Shown here: positions 1-7,383 of the stretch, piece by piece
Layout: each line of letters opens with the position of its first letter
Numbering within the stretch: position 1 is the first letter of the stretch
Assembly: GCA_035631035.1 (NCBI GenBank)
Contig: DASQJL010000099.1
Coordinates: 1-35,310, forward strand
Length of the DNA: 35,310 nucleotides
Direction: 5' to 3'
Source: Candidatus Binatia bacterium
GTDB taxonomy: Bacteria > Eisenbacteria > RBG-16-71-46 > SZUA-252
Made by a program: the position numbers and the translations under genes
Notes under the pieces: generated by a model
The model's input: only the letters and a program-made list of their open reading frames with translations
The model's database searches: none
Told to the model about the DNA's origin: nothing

Positions 1-174
1 AAAACGAGCGCGTTCGTCGGTGGAGACCGGCCCGCTCTGGGGAAGGATCTTGATCGCAACTTCGCGAGCTAGGCGTTCATCGCGTGCGCGGTATACCTCT
101 CCCATTCCGCCCGAACCTAAAGCTCCGATGATTTCGTACGGTCCAAGACGAGTGCCGGGAGCAACTGGCCTCAC
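1..174 (-). CDS. Ser/Thr protein kinase, N-terminal fragment (cut by window edge)
   Basis: Only the first 58 codons lie in the window; the rest continues past position 1. The reading frame gives a glycine-rich ATP loop (GSGGMGEVY) followed by the lysine strand (EVAIKIL), the start of a Hanks-type Ser/Thr kinase domain. GTG at 174 is chosen because it places the GTRLGPYE segment at almost the same distance from the N-terminus as in the neighbouring kinase; a TTG at about 204 is the only earlier in-frame option before a TGA. No convincing Shine-Dalgarno sequence is visible. The visible part is nearly identical in layout to the N-terminus of the kinase that begins at 2809, so the two look like tandem paralogues. 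Whether this copy also carries a beta-propeller cannot be seen. Confidence 0.85.
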   Translation of the reverse strand, partial: MRPVAPGTRLGPYEIIGALGSGGMGEVYRARDERLAREVAIKILPQSGPVSTDERARF

Positions 175-217
175 GAACGAGTGGCTTCTGTCATGGGGTG
201 GCAATCCTCAGACTCAT

Positions 218-2809
218 TCAATTGCTGAAGGCAATCGCGTACATCGTCGAGCGTCGCCAGTTTGCGTCGTATGCGTAGGAGCGATCATCTGCGGAGATGT
301 CAGTTAGGAATACAGACTCAAGGCCAGTCAGATTGGGGGGAGAGATTTCGGCAAATAAGGTACGGCGGCCGGTTTCGAGGTTCATGCGCTCGACCCGCAA
401 TGGAATTCCGCGCTTGCAGACCATCACTGACTGCTCGTCGGCAGACCAGTGGTACGGGTTCTCCTCCGGACCAAGCGATGCCAGTTCACGCCAGGGGCCG
501 CCCTGCCGGGGAACCATGAAGAGGCGCTGTCCCTTGCGACAAAGGAGCCGGTTCCCATCGCGTGAAACGCCGAACAATACCGGTGGCAGGTCGGTCGTCA
601 GCTTCCGGAGTTCTCCCCCGGCCAAGCTCTGGAAGTAATGGTTGCGGCGATCCTGGCCAGGGAGAAGTGTCGCGAGCGTAAGACTGTCACCGCCACGATT
701 GAATCGCGCATAGACCGTCAACTCCTTTTCGCCAGCTTTTAATTCGCGCGGTTCTCCTGCGCCCGTGGGTTGCAACATGATCTTCCCCGCACCGCCTGTG
801 ATAACCCATTTGCCATCAGCAGAGAGATCCATGGGCCGCCCCTCTCCCAGACGAACGACAGATCCACCCTCGACGTTTCTCAGGCATACCGAGGACAGCG
901 AGTCCTCGCTGCTCTCCTCACTGAATGCAACCTTGCGCCCATCACCTGAAAGTTTCCCATCACTCGAGTAATCGAGCCAGGTGAGGCTGCGATCGGTGGG
1001 CCACTCAGGTCGATGCACCATGACATCGCAACGTACGTCTTCCTGCGTGGCTAGCCAACGGCCGTTCGGCGCGATGTCATGAATGGTGAGGCCACCCGCG
1101 CTTCTCAGCGCTATCCTGCGAGCTCCCGCCAGGGACACCGCATAAATCGCGTGGTCTCCTGAGCTATTGACTGAGAAGAAGAGTTCTTTCCCGTCGGGAG
1201 CCCAGGCAAGCCCCTCCTCATCCCGGTATTCGTTCAGGAGAGCCTTCTCTCTTCCCCTTCGATCGACCACCATTAGAGCGCCTTCCCCACTCCATCTTGA
1301 GGGGCCCTCAAAGTACGCGAGCCGGTCACCATCGGGCGAGAAGGTGAGGTAGGAAAATCGACCCTTTGCGATAACGTGCCCAATAGGGAATTCGAGCTGC
1401 TCGTAGTTCCCCTCGCTCCTACCGGAGTTATCGTTCAGGACTCGGATGACAGCAAGCGCCGTACCGTCCGGGGTCCAGTCAGCCTCAGTCACGTCGGTGA
1501 GGATCTCCCGAGGAGCACCGCCCCCGAGGGGCATCCGGGCAAGCGTGCCAATGTAGGCGCGACGGTCGAGCAATCGGGCGCCGGTGAGTATTGCCAGTTC
1601 CCCACGGGAGGAGACGGACAAGAAATGCATCCCCGGCTCACTCAAGGGTTGTGGTTCGGGACTCTCAGGACGAAGCACATAGATTTGCGGAATATTGCCC
1701 TGTGTCGAGGCACTGAAGACAATCGTCCTCATGTCAGGTGCGAATGCGGCTCTCTGGATCGTCATTGGAGTGAACGTCAGCTTCGTGAACAGTGGCTGGT
1801 CCGTTCGGGATTTCATGGCCCGGATAGCAACGACAGCACTGGATGCGATGAGCAGGGTTAGAGACAGAGCCACGGCCCATACCACCTGCTGGCGGCGCCT
1901 TCTGCGCGCCGCAGGGGGAGCACCAATGCCCGCCTGAGACCCGGCCTCCAGTACCCACAGCAGCTCGCGGCGAAGATCTGCCGCTGATTGCCAGCGGCCG
2001 TCTGGGTCCTTATCTAAACACTGCCTTACAGAGCGTTCGAACGCCGGCGGTGTGAGCGGCACAAGGTCTGAAATTCGCCTCGGCTCGTCCCGCATGATTG
2101 CCGAGATCACGCTCACCGGCGTTGACCCTTCGAACGCCCGCTTTCCCGTCGCCATCTCGTAGAGCACGCATCCCAGAGCCCAGATGTCGCTTCGTCCGTC
2201 GGCCCGCTTCCCCTCCAGCTGCTCCGGGGACATGTACTGGAAGGTACCGACGATCATTCCCTTCTTCGTGATGGACCCGTCGGGATCTACCCCACGCTCC
2301 GTAACCGTCACTTCGGGATCGCGCCCCGTCGGTGTGAACTCCCGCGCCAGGCCGAAGTCCATCAACTTCGCTCCACTCTTCGTCAGCATCACGTTGCCGG
2401 GCTTCAGGTCTCGGTGCACGACTCCGGCTCGATGGGCGCGATCCAGGGCGTCCGCAATCTGTGCTCCGATCCGAAGCACCTCGGCGGTGGGAAGCGGTCC
2501 CTTGGCGATTCGCCGGGCGAGGGTCTCTCCCTCGATCAGCTCCATCACCAGGTAGTCGGTGTCACCTTCTTGACCGATGTCGTGGAGAACGCAGATGTGA
2601 GGATGGTTCAGCGAAGAGATGGTCTTCGCCTCGCGGCGGAAGCGGGCTCGTTCCTCGGCGGAGGCGGGACCGCGGTGCGGCAGGATCTTGATCGCCACTT
2701 CTCGCCCAAGCCGCGTGTCTCGGGCGCGATAGACCTCGCCCATGCCCCCGGCACCGAGCGGAGCGATCACCTCGTACGGGCCGAGGCGGGTACCGGATAC
2801 GAGCGTCAT
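218..2809 (-). CDS. Membrane-anchored Ser/Thr kinase with C-terminal beta-propeller (863 aa)
   Basis: An N-terminal Hanks-type kinase (about residues 10-285) has the ATP loop GAGGMGEVY (19-27), the lysine K41, the catalytic HRDLKPGN (132-139), DFG (151-153) and the SPE motif (194-196), so it should be active. An Arg-rich stretch (about 302-307) and one hydrophobic helix (about 308-330) follow, putting the kinase in the cytoplasm. The remaining 530 residues are TolB/PD40-like repeats (motifs such as FAPDMRTIVFSAS, FSPDGDRLAYF, WAPDGKELFF), a predicted periplasmic sensor propeller in place of the PASTA repeats of PknB. This architecture is common in Acidobacteriota-like genomes. Codon use in the propeller half looks less GC-rich than in the kinase half. 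ATG at 2809 has only a weak upstream signal. The signal sensed and the substrate are unknown. Confidence 0.93.
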   Translation of the reverse strand: MTLVSGTRLGPYEVIAPLGAGGMGEVYRARDTRLGREVAIKILPHRGPASAEERARFRREAKTISSLNHPHICVLHDIGQEGDTDYLVMELIEGETLARRIAKGPLPTAEVLRIGAQIADALDRAHRAGVVHRDLKPGNVMLTKSGAKLMDFGLAREFTPTGRDPEVTVTERGVDPDGSITKKGMIVGTFQYMSPEQLEGKRADGRSDIWALGCVLYEMATGKRAFEGSTPVSVISAIMRDEPRRISDLVPLTPPAFERSVRQCLDKDPDGRWQSAADLRRELLWVLEAGSQAGIGAPPAARRRRRQQVVWAVALSLTLLIASSAVVAIRAMKSRTDQPLFTKLTFTPMTIQRAAFAPDMRTIVFSASTQGNIPQIYVLRPESPEPQPLSEPGMHFLSVSSRGELAILTGARLLDRRAYIGTLARMPLGGGAPREILTDVTEADWTPDGTALAVIRVLNDNSGRSEGNYEQLEFPIGHVIAKGRFSYLTFSPDGDRLAYFEGPSRWSGEGALMVVDRRGREKALLNEYRDEEGLAWAPDGKELFFSVNSSGDHAIYAVSLAGARRIALRSAGGLTIHDIAPNGRWLATQEDVRCDVMVHRPEWPTDRSLTWLDYSSDGKLSGDGRKVAFSEESSEDSLSSVCLRNVEGGSVVRLGEGRPMDLSADGKWVITGGAGKIMLQPTGAGEPRELKAGEKELTVYARFNRGGDSLTLATLLPGQDRRNHYFQSLAGGELRKLTTDLPPVLFGVSRDGNRLLCRKGQRLFMVPRQGGPWRELASLGPEENPYHWSADEQSVMVCKRGIPLRVERMNLETGRRTLFAEISPPNLTGLESVFLTDISADDRSYAYDANWRRSTMYAIAFSN

Positions 2810-2870
2810 GAGGAAGTCTTCATGGTCCGTCGACCTCGTATCTCAGAGGAGTCGATCAGCCAGAGAAGCG

Positions 2871-3998
2871 CTACGCCTTGGGCAATGTGACGCCCTTTTG
2901 CCCCTGATACTTTCCGCCGCGATCCTTGTAGGAGGTTTCGCAGACTTCGTCGGATTCGAAGAAGACCATCTGTGCGGCGCCCTCGTTGGCGTAGATCTTC
3001 GCGGGGAGCGGCGTGGTGTTGCTGAACTCCAGCGTCACGTGCCCTTCCCATTCGGGCTCGAGGGGCGTGACGTTCACGATGATTCCGCAATTGTGGACGA
3101 AAACTCCCGCCTCCAGCGCGAAGTTGCCTGCGGCCGGCACGGTGAGGCAATAGGTGTCGTGCAGACCCGGAATATCGCGCACCGCCCTCACTCGATGACC
3201 GCGACCCACGTGCAAACTCGGCCGGCTCGTTGCCTGGCCATTGCTGGCTTCGCACTCTTCAAGGAGCGCGACGTTCTGTCGCGTCGCTCCATTGCGACAC
3301 TTGTCAATGGATTCACCGCCGCTAGCGGCGGTAAAAGCTTGGCCAGGGGTTTCGACTCGCGCCATTAGCGAATCACCGGGTCTCAGATCGTCGGCCGCTG
3401 CCATCTGACCATCGCGGCGCATGAACGGATGATCGGGGGTAGCTTGGATCCGTTCCCGGTTGTCGAGCTCGATCTCGATCAGCGAATCGCGGGCGATGAA
3501 CCGCGGGGCCTCGAGCCGGGTCACGATCACGCGACCGTTCGGACCGATGCTGTAGCCCCGAAAAACTTCCCCGTCCTCGTGGCGACGGACCATCGCCTCC
3601 AACGTCGGCGCCGTGCCGTCCGCGAGCGCCACCCGGGTGTCCCCGCTGAAACAGCGGGCATAGGTGCTCTTTCCCAGGCAGATCGTCAGCACGCTTCGCG
3701 GGATTCGGAAATACTCCACGGTCCGCGCCAGCGCGAAGGAGTTGGGCGGGATGATGCAGATCTCGGAATGCACGTCGACGAAGCTCTTCTCGTCGAACTT
3801 CTTGGGATCGACGATCGTGGAATTGATGTTGGTGAAGATCTTGAACTCGCTGGCGCAGCGGACGTCGTAGCCGTAGCTGGAGGTGCCGTAGGAGATGATG
3901 CGGCCGTTCTCGGCGCTTCGAACCTGACCCGGTTCGAAGGGCTCGATCATGCCCTGCGCGGCCATGCGGCGGATCCAGCGGTCCGACTTGATGCTCAT
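2871..3998 (-). CDS. dcd: dCTP deaminase precursor interrupted by a mini-intein
   Basis: dCTP deaminase converts dCTP to dUTP, feeding dUTPase and thymidylate synthesis. The 375-codon frame encodes 115 residues of N-extein, a 188-residue intein (C116-N303) and 72 residues of C-extein. The joined exteins give 187 residues, the normal size for this trimeric enzyme. Extein landmarks are [21 protein letters not shown] (with the Ser and Arg equivalent to S111 and R115 of E. coli Dcd) and, after splicing, [14 protein letters not shown] with the catalytic Glu. The intein splits the conserved STYAR-CGIIVN sequence right after the catalytic Arg, so unspliced protein should be inactive. ATG at 3998 lies about 13 bp after the stop of the NmrA-like gene, with a weak GAGGG upstream, suggesting co-transcription. 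Confidence 0.95.
   Translation of the reverse strand: MSIKSDRWIRRMAAQGMIEPFEPGQVRSAENGRIISYGTSSYGYDVRCASEFKIFTNINSTIVDPKKFDEKSFVDVHSEICIIPPNSFALARTVEYFRIPRSVLTICLGKSTYARCFSGDTRVALADGTAPTLEAMVRRHEDGEVFRGYSIGPNGRVIVTRLEAPRFIARDSLIEIELDNRERIQATPDHPFMRRDGQMAAADDLRPGDSLMARVETPGQAFTAASGGESIDKCRNGATRQNVALLEECEASNGQATSRPSLHVGRGHRVRAVRDIPGLHDTYCLTVPAAGNFALEAGVFVHNCGIIVNVTPLEPEWEGHVTLEFSNTTPLPAKIYANEGAAQMVFFESDEVCETSYKDRGGKYQGQKGVTLPKA
3263..3290. repeat. Hairpin-forming inverted repeat in the intein linker
   Basis: The arms ggag+cgcgac and gtcgcg+ctcc (written as they read on the minus strand) pair as ten base pairs around a five-base loop (agaac), with a three-base bulge on one side. It lies 24 bp from the 18-bp palindrome in the same intein linker. 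Together they suggest a small structured DNA element carried within the coding sequence. Confidence 0.5.
3315..3332. repeat. Perfect 18-bp palindrome in the intein linker
   Basis: The sequence accgccgctagcggcggt reads the same on both strands. It lies in the linker that replaces the endonuclease between intein blocks B and F and is translated in frame as part of the TAASGG segment. It could be a structured insertion such as a REP-like or MITE-like remnant, or a chance feature; no protein constraint obvious from the splicing domain requires it. Confidence 0.7.
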
Positions 3999-4011
3999 GC
4001 CGAAGCCGCCC

Positions 4012-4884
4012 TCAGCTCACCGCGACCTTGGGTGAGGCCCCGAACGCGCTCGCGAAGTCCTTGGCGAACTGATCGTACGGGCGCGCCTTCTTGCCCGTGA
4101 TCCGCGCGTAGGCATCGGAGAAATCCGCGTCCTTGCCCGACCAGGAGAGCGAGAGGTCGAGGAACGCGTCCGCCAGCCACGGCGGCAGGACCGCGCGCAT
4201 CCCCTCCCGCACCTGCTCGGCCGGGACTTCCTCGAAGCGCACGGGGCGATCGAGCGCGGCGCTGAGCTTCTCCGCGATCTGCGCGTGCGAGATCGACTCG
4301 GGTCCGGTCAGATCGTAGATGCGGCCGCTGTGTCCGTTCCCGGTGAGCACCGAAGTCGCGGCGGTAGCCACGTCACGGCTGTCGATCATCGGGCCCGCCC
4401 CGTCGCGCGAGACGCCGTACATGACGCCCTGGGCCGCGATGGTCGCCGCGTACATGAGGGTGTTCTGATAGAAGGCGTGCGGGCGGAGGATGGTGTACGA
4501 GAGCCCCGACCGCGAAAGGTTCTCGTCCACGTCGCCGTGGACCTTCAGCAGCAGATAGGGCGAGCCCTGCGAGGCGCCGCGCGCGGAGAGGCGCACGACG
4601 TGGCGGATGCCGGTCCGCTTGGCCGCTTCGAGCGCGTTTCCGTGAAGGGTTTCGACGTTCGGGTCCGGCGAGGAAACCAGGAAGAGCTTGTCGGCTCCTC
4701 GAAACGCGGGATCGAGCGTATGGGGTTTGGACAGATCGCCGACGACGACTTCGATGCCGGGCCCGGTGAGCCCCTTCACGCGGGCGGGATCCCGCACGAG
4801 GGCGCGAACGCGGATGCCGCGCGAGGAGAGCTGGCGCACGACTTCGCCGCCCGTCCGGCCGGCGGCGCCGGTGACGATGACCAT
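4012..4884 (-). CDS. NmrA-like / SDR-type NAD(P)-binding protein (290 aa)
   Basis: The protein opens with a Rossmann dinucleotide motif ([13 protein letters not shown], about residues 4-16) and a following [11 protein letters not shown] segment, typical of the atypical SDR/NmrA/QorB family of NAD(P)H-binding oxidoreductases and redox sensors. The length fits the family. The substrate is not evident; it could be a quinone reductase-like enzyme or a non-catalytic redox sensor. ATG at 4884 is chosen over an upstream ATG at 4956 because AGGAGGAG stands five bases before it and the Rossmann fold then starts at residue 2-3, as usual. A candidate sigma70-type promoter lies at 4934-4962. dcd follows 13 bp downstream. 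Confidence 0.88.
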   Translation of the reverse strand: MVIVTGAAGRTGGEVVRQLSSRGIRVRALVRDPARVKGLTGPGIEVVVGDLSKPHTLDPAFRGADKLFLVSSPDPNVETLHGNALEAAKRTGIRHVVRLSARGASQGSPYLLLKVHGDVDENLSRSGLSYTILRPHAFYQNTLMYAATIAAQGVMYGVSRDGAGPMIDSRDVATAATSVLTGNGHSGRIYDLTGPESISHAQIAEKLSAALDRPVRFEEVPAEQVREGMRAVLPPWLADAFLDLSLSWSGKDADFSDAYARITGKKARPYDQFAKDFASAFGASPKVAVS

Positions 4885-4933
4885 GGGACTCCTCCTGAAT
4901 CGCGATGTGGTTTGTTCGGGGGAGGCGGCCCTA

Positions 4934-4962
4934 ATGATTGGCTGGAACGATGCCAATTACAA
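4934..4962 (-). promoter_or_regulatory. Candidate sigma70-type promoter of the NmrA-like gene and dcd
   Basis: On the minus strand TTGTAA and AATCAT are separated by 17 bp, each matching four of six consensus positions. The pair sits about 50 bp upstream of the ATG at 4884 in a locally AT-rich stretch. This is judged from sequence only. Confidence 0.35.
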
Positions 4963-4973
4963 GGGGATATGTC

Positions 4974-4995
4974 GGGCGCGGCAAGAGCCGCGCCC
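4974..4995 (-). terminator. Strong hairpin just after the outer-membrane barrel gene
   Basis: A perfect nine-base-pair stem (gggcgcggc / gccgcgccc) closes a four-base loop, starting 11 bp beyond the stop codon of the gene ending at 5007. No U-run follows on the minus strand, so it may act as an mRNA 3' stabiliser or a weak terminator. It could equally be a REP-like element. Confidence 0.45.
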
Positions 4996-5006
4996 AACCC
5001 TGGTTC

Positions 5007-5978
5007 TTACCGCACGAACGCGTGCGTGAACCCCACGAAGAGATTGGAGTCCGAAACCAGCTGAATGCCGTTCACCCGCTGATACACGGGGATCTGCACC
5101 AGGCCATACAGGTACGTCCCGCCGCCGCCCACGCGCATTCCCGGCGATAGATAGAGCGCCGTGCCGCCGGTGTTGCCCGCCTCGGCATCGGTCTTGCCGA
5201 CGTCGTCCTTGGCGTGCACGCGAAGGTTGGTCTGCAGCAGGAAGGTTCCCCACGAGAAGGCCGGAGCCTCGGCCGCGAGGTGCGCCGTGACTTCGCTCCC
5301 CACGCGGTAGCGCTCGGTGCCGCGCCCGTTCCAGCGGCCGTTCACGCTCGCGCGGAGCGGAACGCCGCCGCGCCCTTGGAAGGCGGCCACGCGCAGATGC
5401 CACTCGGCGCCGGCGCCGCCCATGAAGTCCCACGAGCCGGTGCCGGGCCGGGCGGTGGGCTCGGGCTGATCGCCATCGATCTCCTGCACGTTGCGAACCC
5501 CGGTCGGGGCCTTCACGGCCGCGGTGAGGAAGCCGTGCATCCCGCTCCCCCCCAACCGCCGCGTGACCCCGGCCTCGAGATCGCCGATCCCGTGATACTT
5601 CCAGCGCAGATATTCCTGCTCTCCGAGGTCGTTGTGGATGTGCTCGTGCGTGCGGTCCACGTACGGGAGCGCGAGCGACGCGGTCCAGGCCGGCGACCAG
5701 CCGTAGGAGGCGCGGCCGATCGTGATCCGGTTGACCGTGCGCACTTCGTCCTCAGGAGACGCGATCTGGCCGACCACGGCGTCCTCGGTGCCGACCCGCG
5801 GCTGGGACTGGTCGATGTACTGCTGCGACAGCTCGAAATGGAAGGAGGCCTCATCCCAGCGGGCGGCCTGGTCCAGCGGACAGTTCTCGGCGCCGCAACT
5901 CGCCGCCGCGGGGGCGGCGGCGAAGGGAGCGAAACCAACGCAAAGTTGGGCGGCGAGCGCCGCGATGAAAAGACGCAT
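5007..5978 (-). CDS. Predicted outer-membrane beta-barrel protein (323 aa)
   Basis: A signal peptide with an Ala-rich cleavage region (residues about 1-27) precedes a region with CGAENCP. Then come alternating amphipathic strands with many aromatic and Gly residues, ending in a strand with phenylalanines (LFVGFTHAFVR), as in outer-membrane barrels. It resembles the transporter/MetA-pathway group of barrels without clear functional assignment. ATG at 5978 has GAGGAG six bases upstream. The gene is 57 bp downstream of a Cys-rich exported protein in the same direction, so the two are probably co-transcribed. A strong hairpin follows the stop codon. Transported ligand unknown; metals or hydrophobic compounds are guesses. 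Confidence 0.75.
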   Translation of the reverse strand: MRLFIAALAAQLCVGFAPFAAAPAAASCGAENCPLDQAARWDEASFHFELSQQYIDQSQPRVGTEDAVVGQIASPEDEVRTVNRITIGRASYGWSPAWTASLALPYVDRTHEHIHNDLGEQEYLRWKYHGIGDLEAGVTRRLGGSGMHGFLTAAVKAPTGVRNVQEIDGDQPEPTARPGTGSWDFMGGAGAEWHLRVAAFQGRGGVPLRASVNGRWNGRGTERYRVGSEVTAHLAAEAPAFSWGTFLLQTNLRVHAKDDVGKTDAEAGNTGGTALYLSPGMRVGGGGTYLYGLVQIPVYQRVNGIQLVSDSNLFVGFTHAFVR

Positions 5979-6035
5979 GAAAAGCTCCTCGGAGCGGGTG
6001 CGAGTTCGGTTCGCGAACGAAAGCCGGAGGTGCGG

Positions 6036-6428
6036 CTACGCGCGAGGAGGCGGCGGTGTGAGCTCGGGAGGTACGGATTCGAGAAGGGACAAGGCGCCGG
6101 ACGCGGCCGGTGCGCTGCCGGGACGCGGCATGACAAGGACGTTGGCGCGGAACACCATCGGATCGAGCCCGGGAAGGGTGATTCCCGGGAGGGCATGCCC
6201 GCATCCGAGGGCTCGGACGCAGGGCGCACCCGGGGCCTCGCCGCGCGGGCCCGCGTGCGACGGGCAGCGCGGCGCCGCGGCGGCTTCGCACGAAACGTGC
6301 GACGCGCAGCAGGCCATCGTCCCGCCGCAGGCAGGCCCCACGGCGCCACCGCCCACGGGCAGGGCCGCGATCAGGGCCTGGATGCCCAGAACGAGAGCGG
6401 CGGCAAGTCCGGAGAAAGCTCGTTTCAT
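6036..6428 (-). CDS. Cys-rich exported protein of unknown function (130 aa)
   Basis: The N-terminus (MKRAFSGLAAALVLGIQALIAALP) looks like a signal peptide. The next 60 residues carry several cysteines, in CGGTMACCASHVSCE, RCPSH and CVRALGCGH, which could bind a metal or form disulfides; the C-terminus is Pro-rich. ATG at 6428 is preferred to ATG at 6446 because it begins directly with the signal peptide. There is no Shine-Dalgarno sequence; instead TGCTACACT, an extended -10-like box, ends eight bases before the ATG, suggesting a leaderless transcript. The barrel gene follows 57 bp downstream. The pair is reminiscent of small metal-handling proteins beside outer-membrane channels, but that is inference. 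No known family was recognised. Confidence 0.6.
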   Translation of the reverse strand: MKRAFSGLAAALVLGIQALIAALPVGGGAVGPACGGTMACCASHVSCEAAAAPRCPSHAGPRGEAPGAPCVRALGCGHALPGITLPGLDPMVFRANVLVMPRPGSAPAASGALSLLESVPPELTPPPPRA

Positions 6429-6514
6429 GGCCGGAAAGTGTAGCATGGGCGCCCCTTGACCGGCCGCGCCGCGGGTGCCAGAGTGAACGGCTCACCCTGG
6501 AACAGGAGATCCGA

Positions 6515-7375
6515 TTGGGCAGCCTCAAAGTCCAGAACATCGCCGTGATCGGCGCGGGCGTGATGGGACGCGGCATCGCGCTGGTCTCGGCGCTCGCGGG
6601 CTTCGAGACCCGGGTCGTCGAGACGAACGCGGCGGCCGCCCAGTCCGCCCGCGGCGAGCTGGAGAAGATCCTCGCGCGCGGCCGCGAAAAGGGTGACTGG
6701 GACGACGCCGCGCTCGCCCGCGCCACGAAGAATCTCGGCTGGTCCGAGACCCTCGCCGGAGCGCAGGGCTGCGACCTGGTCATCGAGGCCGTCCCCGAAA
6801 GCATCGCGCTCAAGGCCGAGGTCTACCAGGGGATCGCATCCCACCTCGCCCCCGAGGCGGTGATCGCGACCAACACCTCGTCCCTGAGCATCACCGAGCT
6901 GGCCGCCACCTCCGGGCGCCCCGCGCGCTTCGTCGGCATGCACTTCTTCAACCCGGTCCACCGCATGCGCCTCATCGAATTGGTGAAGGGCCTGGAGACG
7001 GACGACGCCACGCTCGCCACCGCGGACGAGGTCTCCAAGCAGATGGGCAAGGAGACGGTGCTGGTTCGCGAGTCGCCCGGGTTCGTGACCTCGCGCGTGA
7101 ACGTGCTGATCGGCAACGAGGCCTTCCACATGCTGGAATCGGGCGTCGCCTCCGCGCGCGACATCGACAAGGCGCTGAAGCTGGGCCTCAATCATCCGAT
7201 GGGACCGTTCGAGCTGGTCGACCTGGTCGGTCTGGACACGCGCCTCAGCATCCTGGAATACTTGCACCGCTCGCTGGGCGAGCGCTTCCGCCCCAACCCG
7301 CTCCTGATCCAATACGTGAAAGCCGGCCGCCTGGGACGGAAGGTCGGACGCGGCATCTACGAGTACTCCCGCTAG
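6515..7375 (+). CDS. hbd: 3-hydroxyacyl-CoA (3-hydroxybutyryl-CoA) dehydrogenase (286 aa)
   Basis: This NAD(P)-dependent enzyme interconverts 3-hydroxyacyl-CoA and acetoacyl-CoA in beta-oxidation or its reverse. Visible marks are the dinucleotide motif GAGVMG (residues 13-18), HFFNPVH with the catalytic His at 143, and the C-terminal dimerisation domain with NHPMGPFELVDLVGLD. The length matches single-domain Hbd/PaaH proteins (about 282). The start is TTG at 6515, supported by AGGAGA six bases upstream and by the position of the Rossmann motif; no ATG or GTG fits. The aldehyde dehydrogenase begins nine bases after the stop, and further acyl-CoA genes follow downstream, so this is the first gene of a probable fatty- or aromatic-acid degradation operon. 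Confidence 0.95.
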   Translation: MGSLKVQNIAVIGAGVMGRGIALVSALAGFETRVVETNAAAAQSARGELEKILARGREKGDWDDAALARATKNLGWSETLAGAQGCDLVIEAVPESIALKAEVYQGIASHLAPEAVIATNTSSLSITELAATSGRPARFVGMHFFNPVHRMRLIELVKGLETDDATLATADEVSKQMGKETVLVRESPGFVTSRVNVLIGNEAFHMLESGVASARDIDKALKLGLNHPMGPFELVDLVGLDTRLSILEYLHRSLGERFRPNPLLIQYVKAGRLGRKVGRGIYEYSR

Positions 7376-7383
7376 GAGACGAC

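Larger units (their letters stand above)
3090..3653 (-). mobile_element. Mini-intein within dcd (188 aa, no homing endonuclease)
   Basis: The insert begins with Cys in a block A motif (CFSGDTRV) and has block B (ATPDHPF, with the TxxH pair T72 and H75 of the intein). It has a block F-like segment ([14 protein letters not shown]) and ends in block G (GVFVHN) followed by Cys of the C-extein. The N-terminal Cys, penultimate His, terminal Asn and +1 Cys are all present, so standard protein splicing is expected. No LAGLIDADG or HNH endonuclease lies between blocks B and F; there is only a linker of roughly 60 residues, so this element cannot home by itself. Removing it restores an uninterrupted dCTP deaminase. 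It was probably acquired horizontally and has since lost, or never carried, its nuclease. Confidence 0.93.

Noticed and set aside
2806-3255. 149-codon minus-strand frame between dcd and the kinase
   Set aside because: It overlaps the dcd C-extein in another frame and is Arg-rich without motifs.
3429-4100. 223-codon plus-strand frame over dcd and the intein
   Set aside because: Antisense shadow; the minus frame gives the conserved dCTP deaminase and intein blocks.
6455-6482. Promoter TTGACC-17-CAGAGT upstream of hbd
   Set aside because: The -35 is good but the -10 matches only three of six positions, so it is left out of the feature list.
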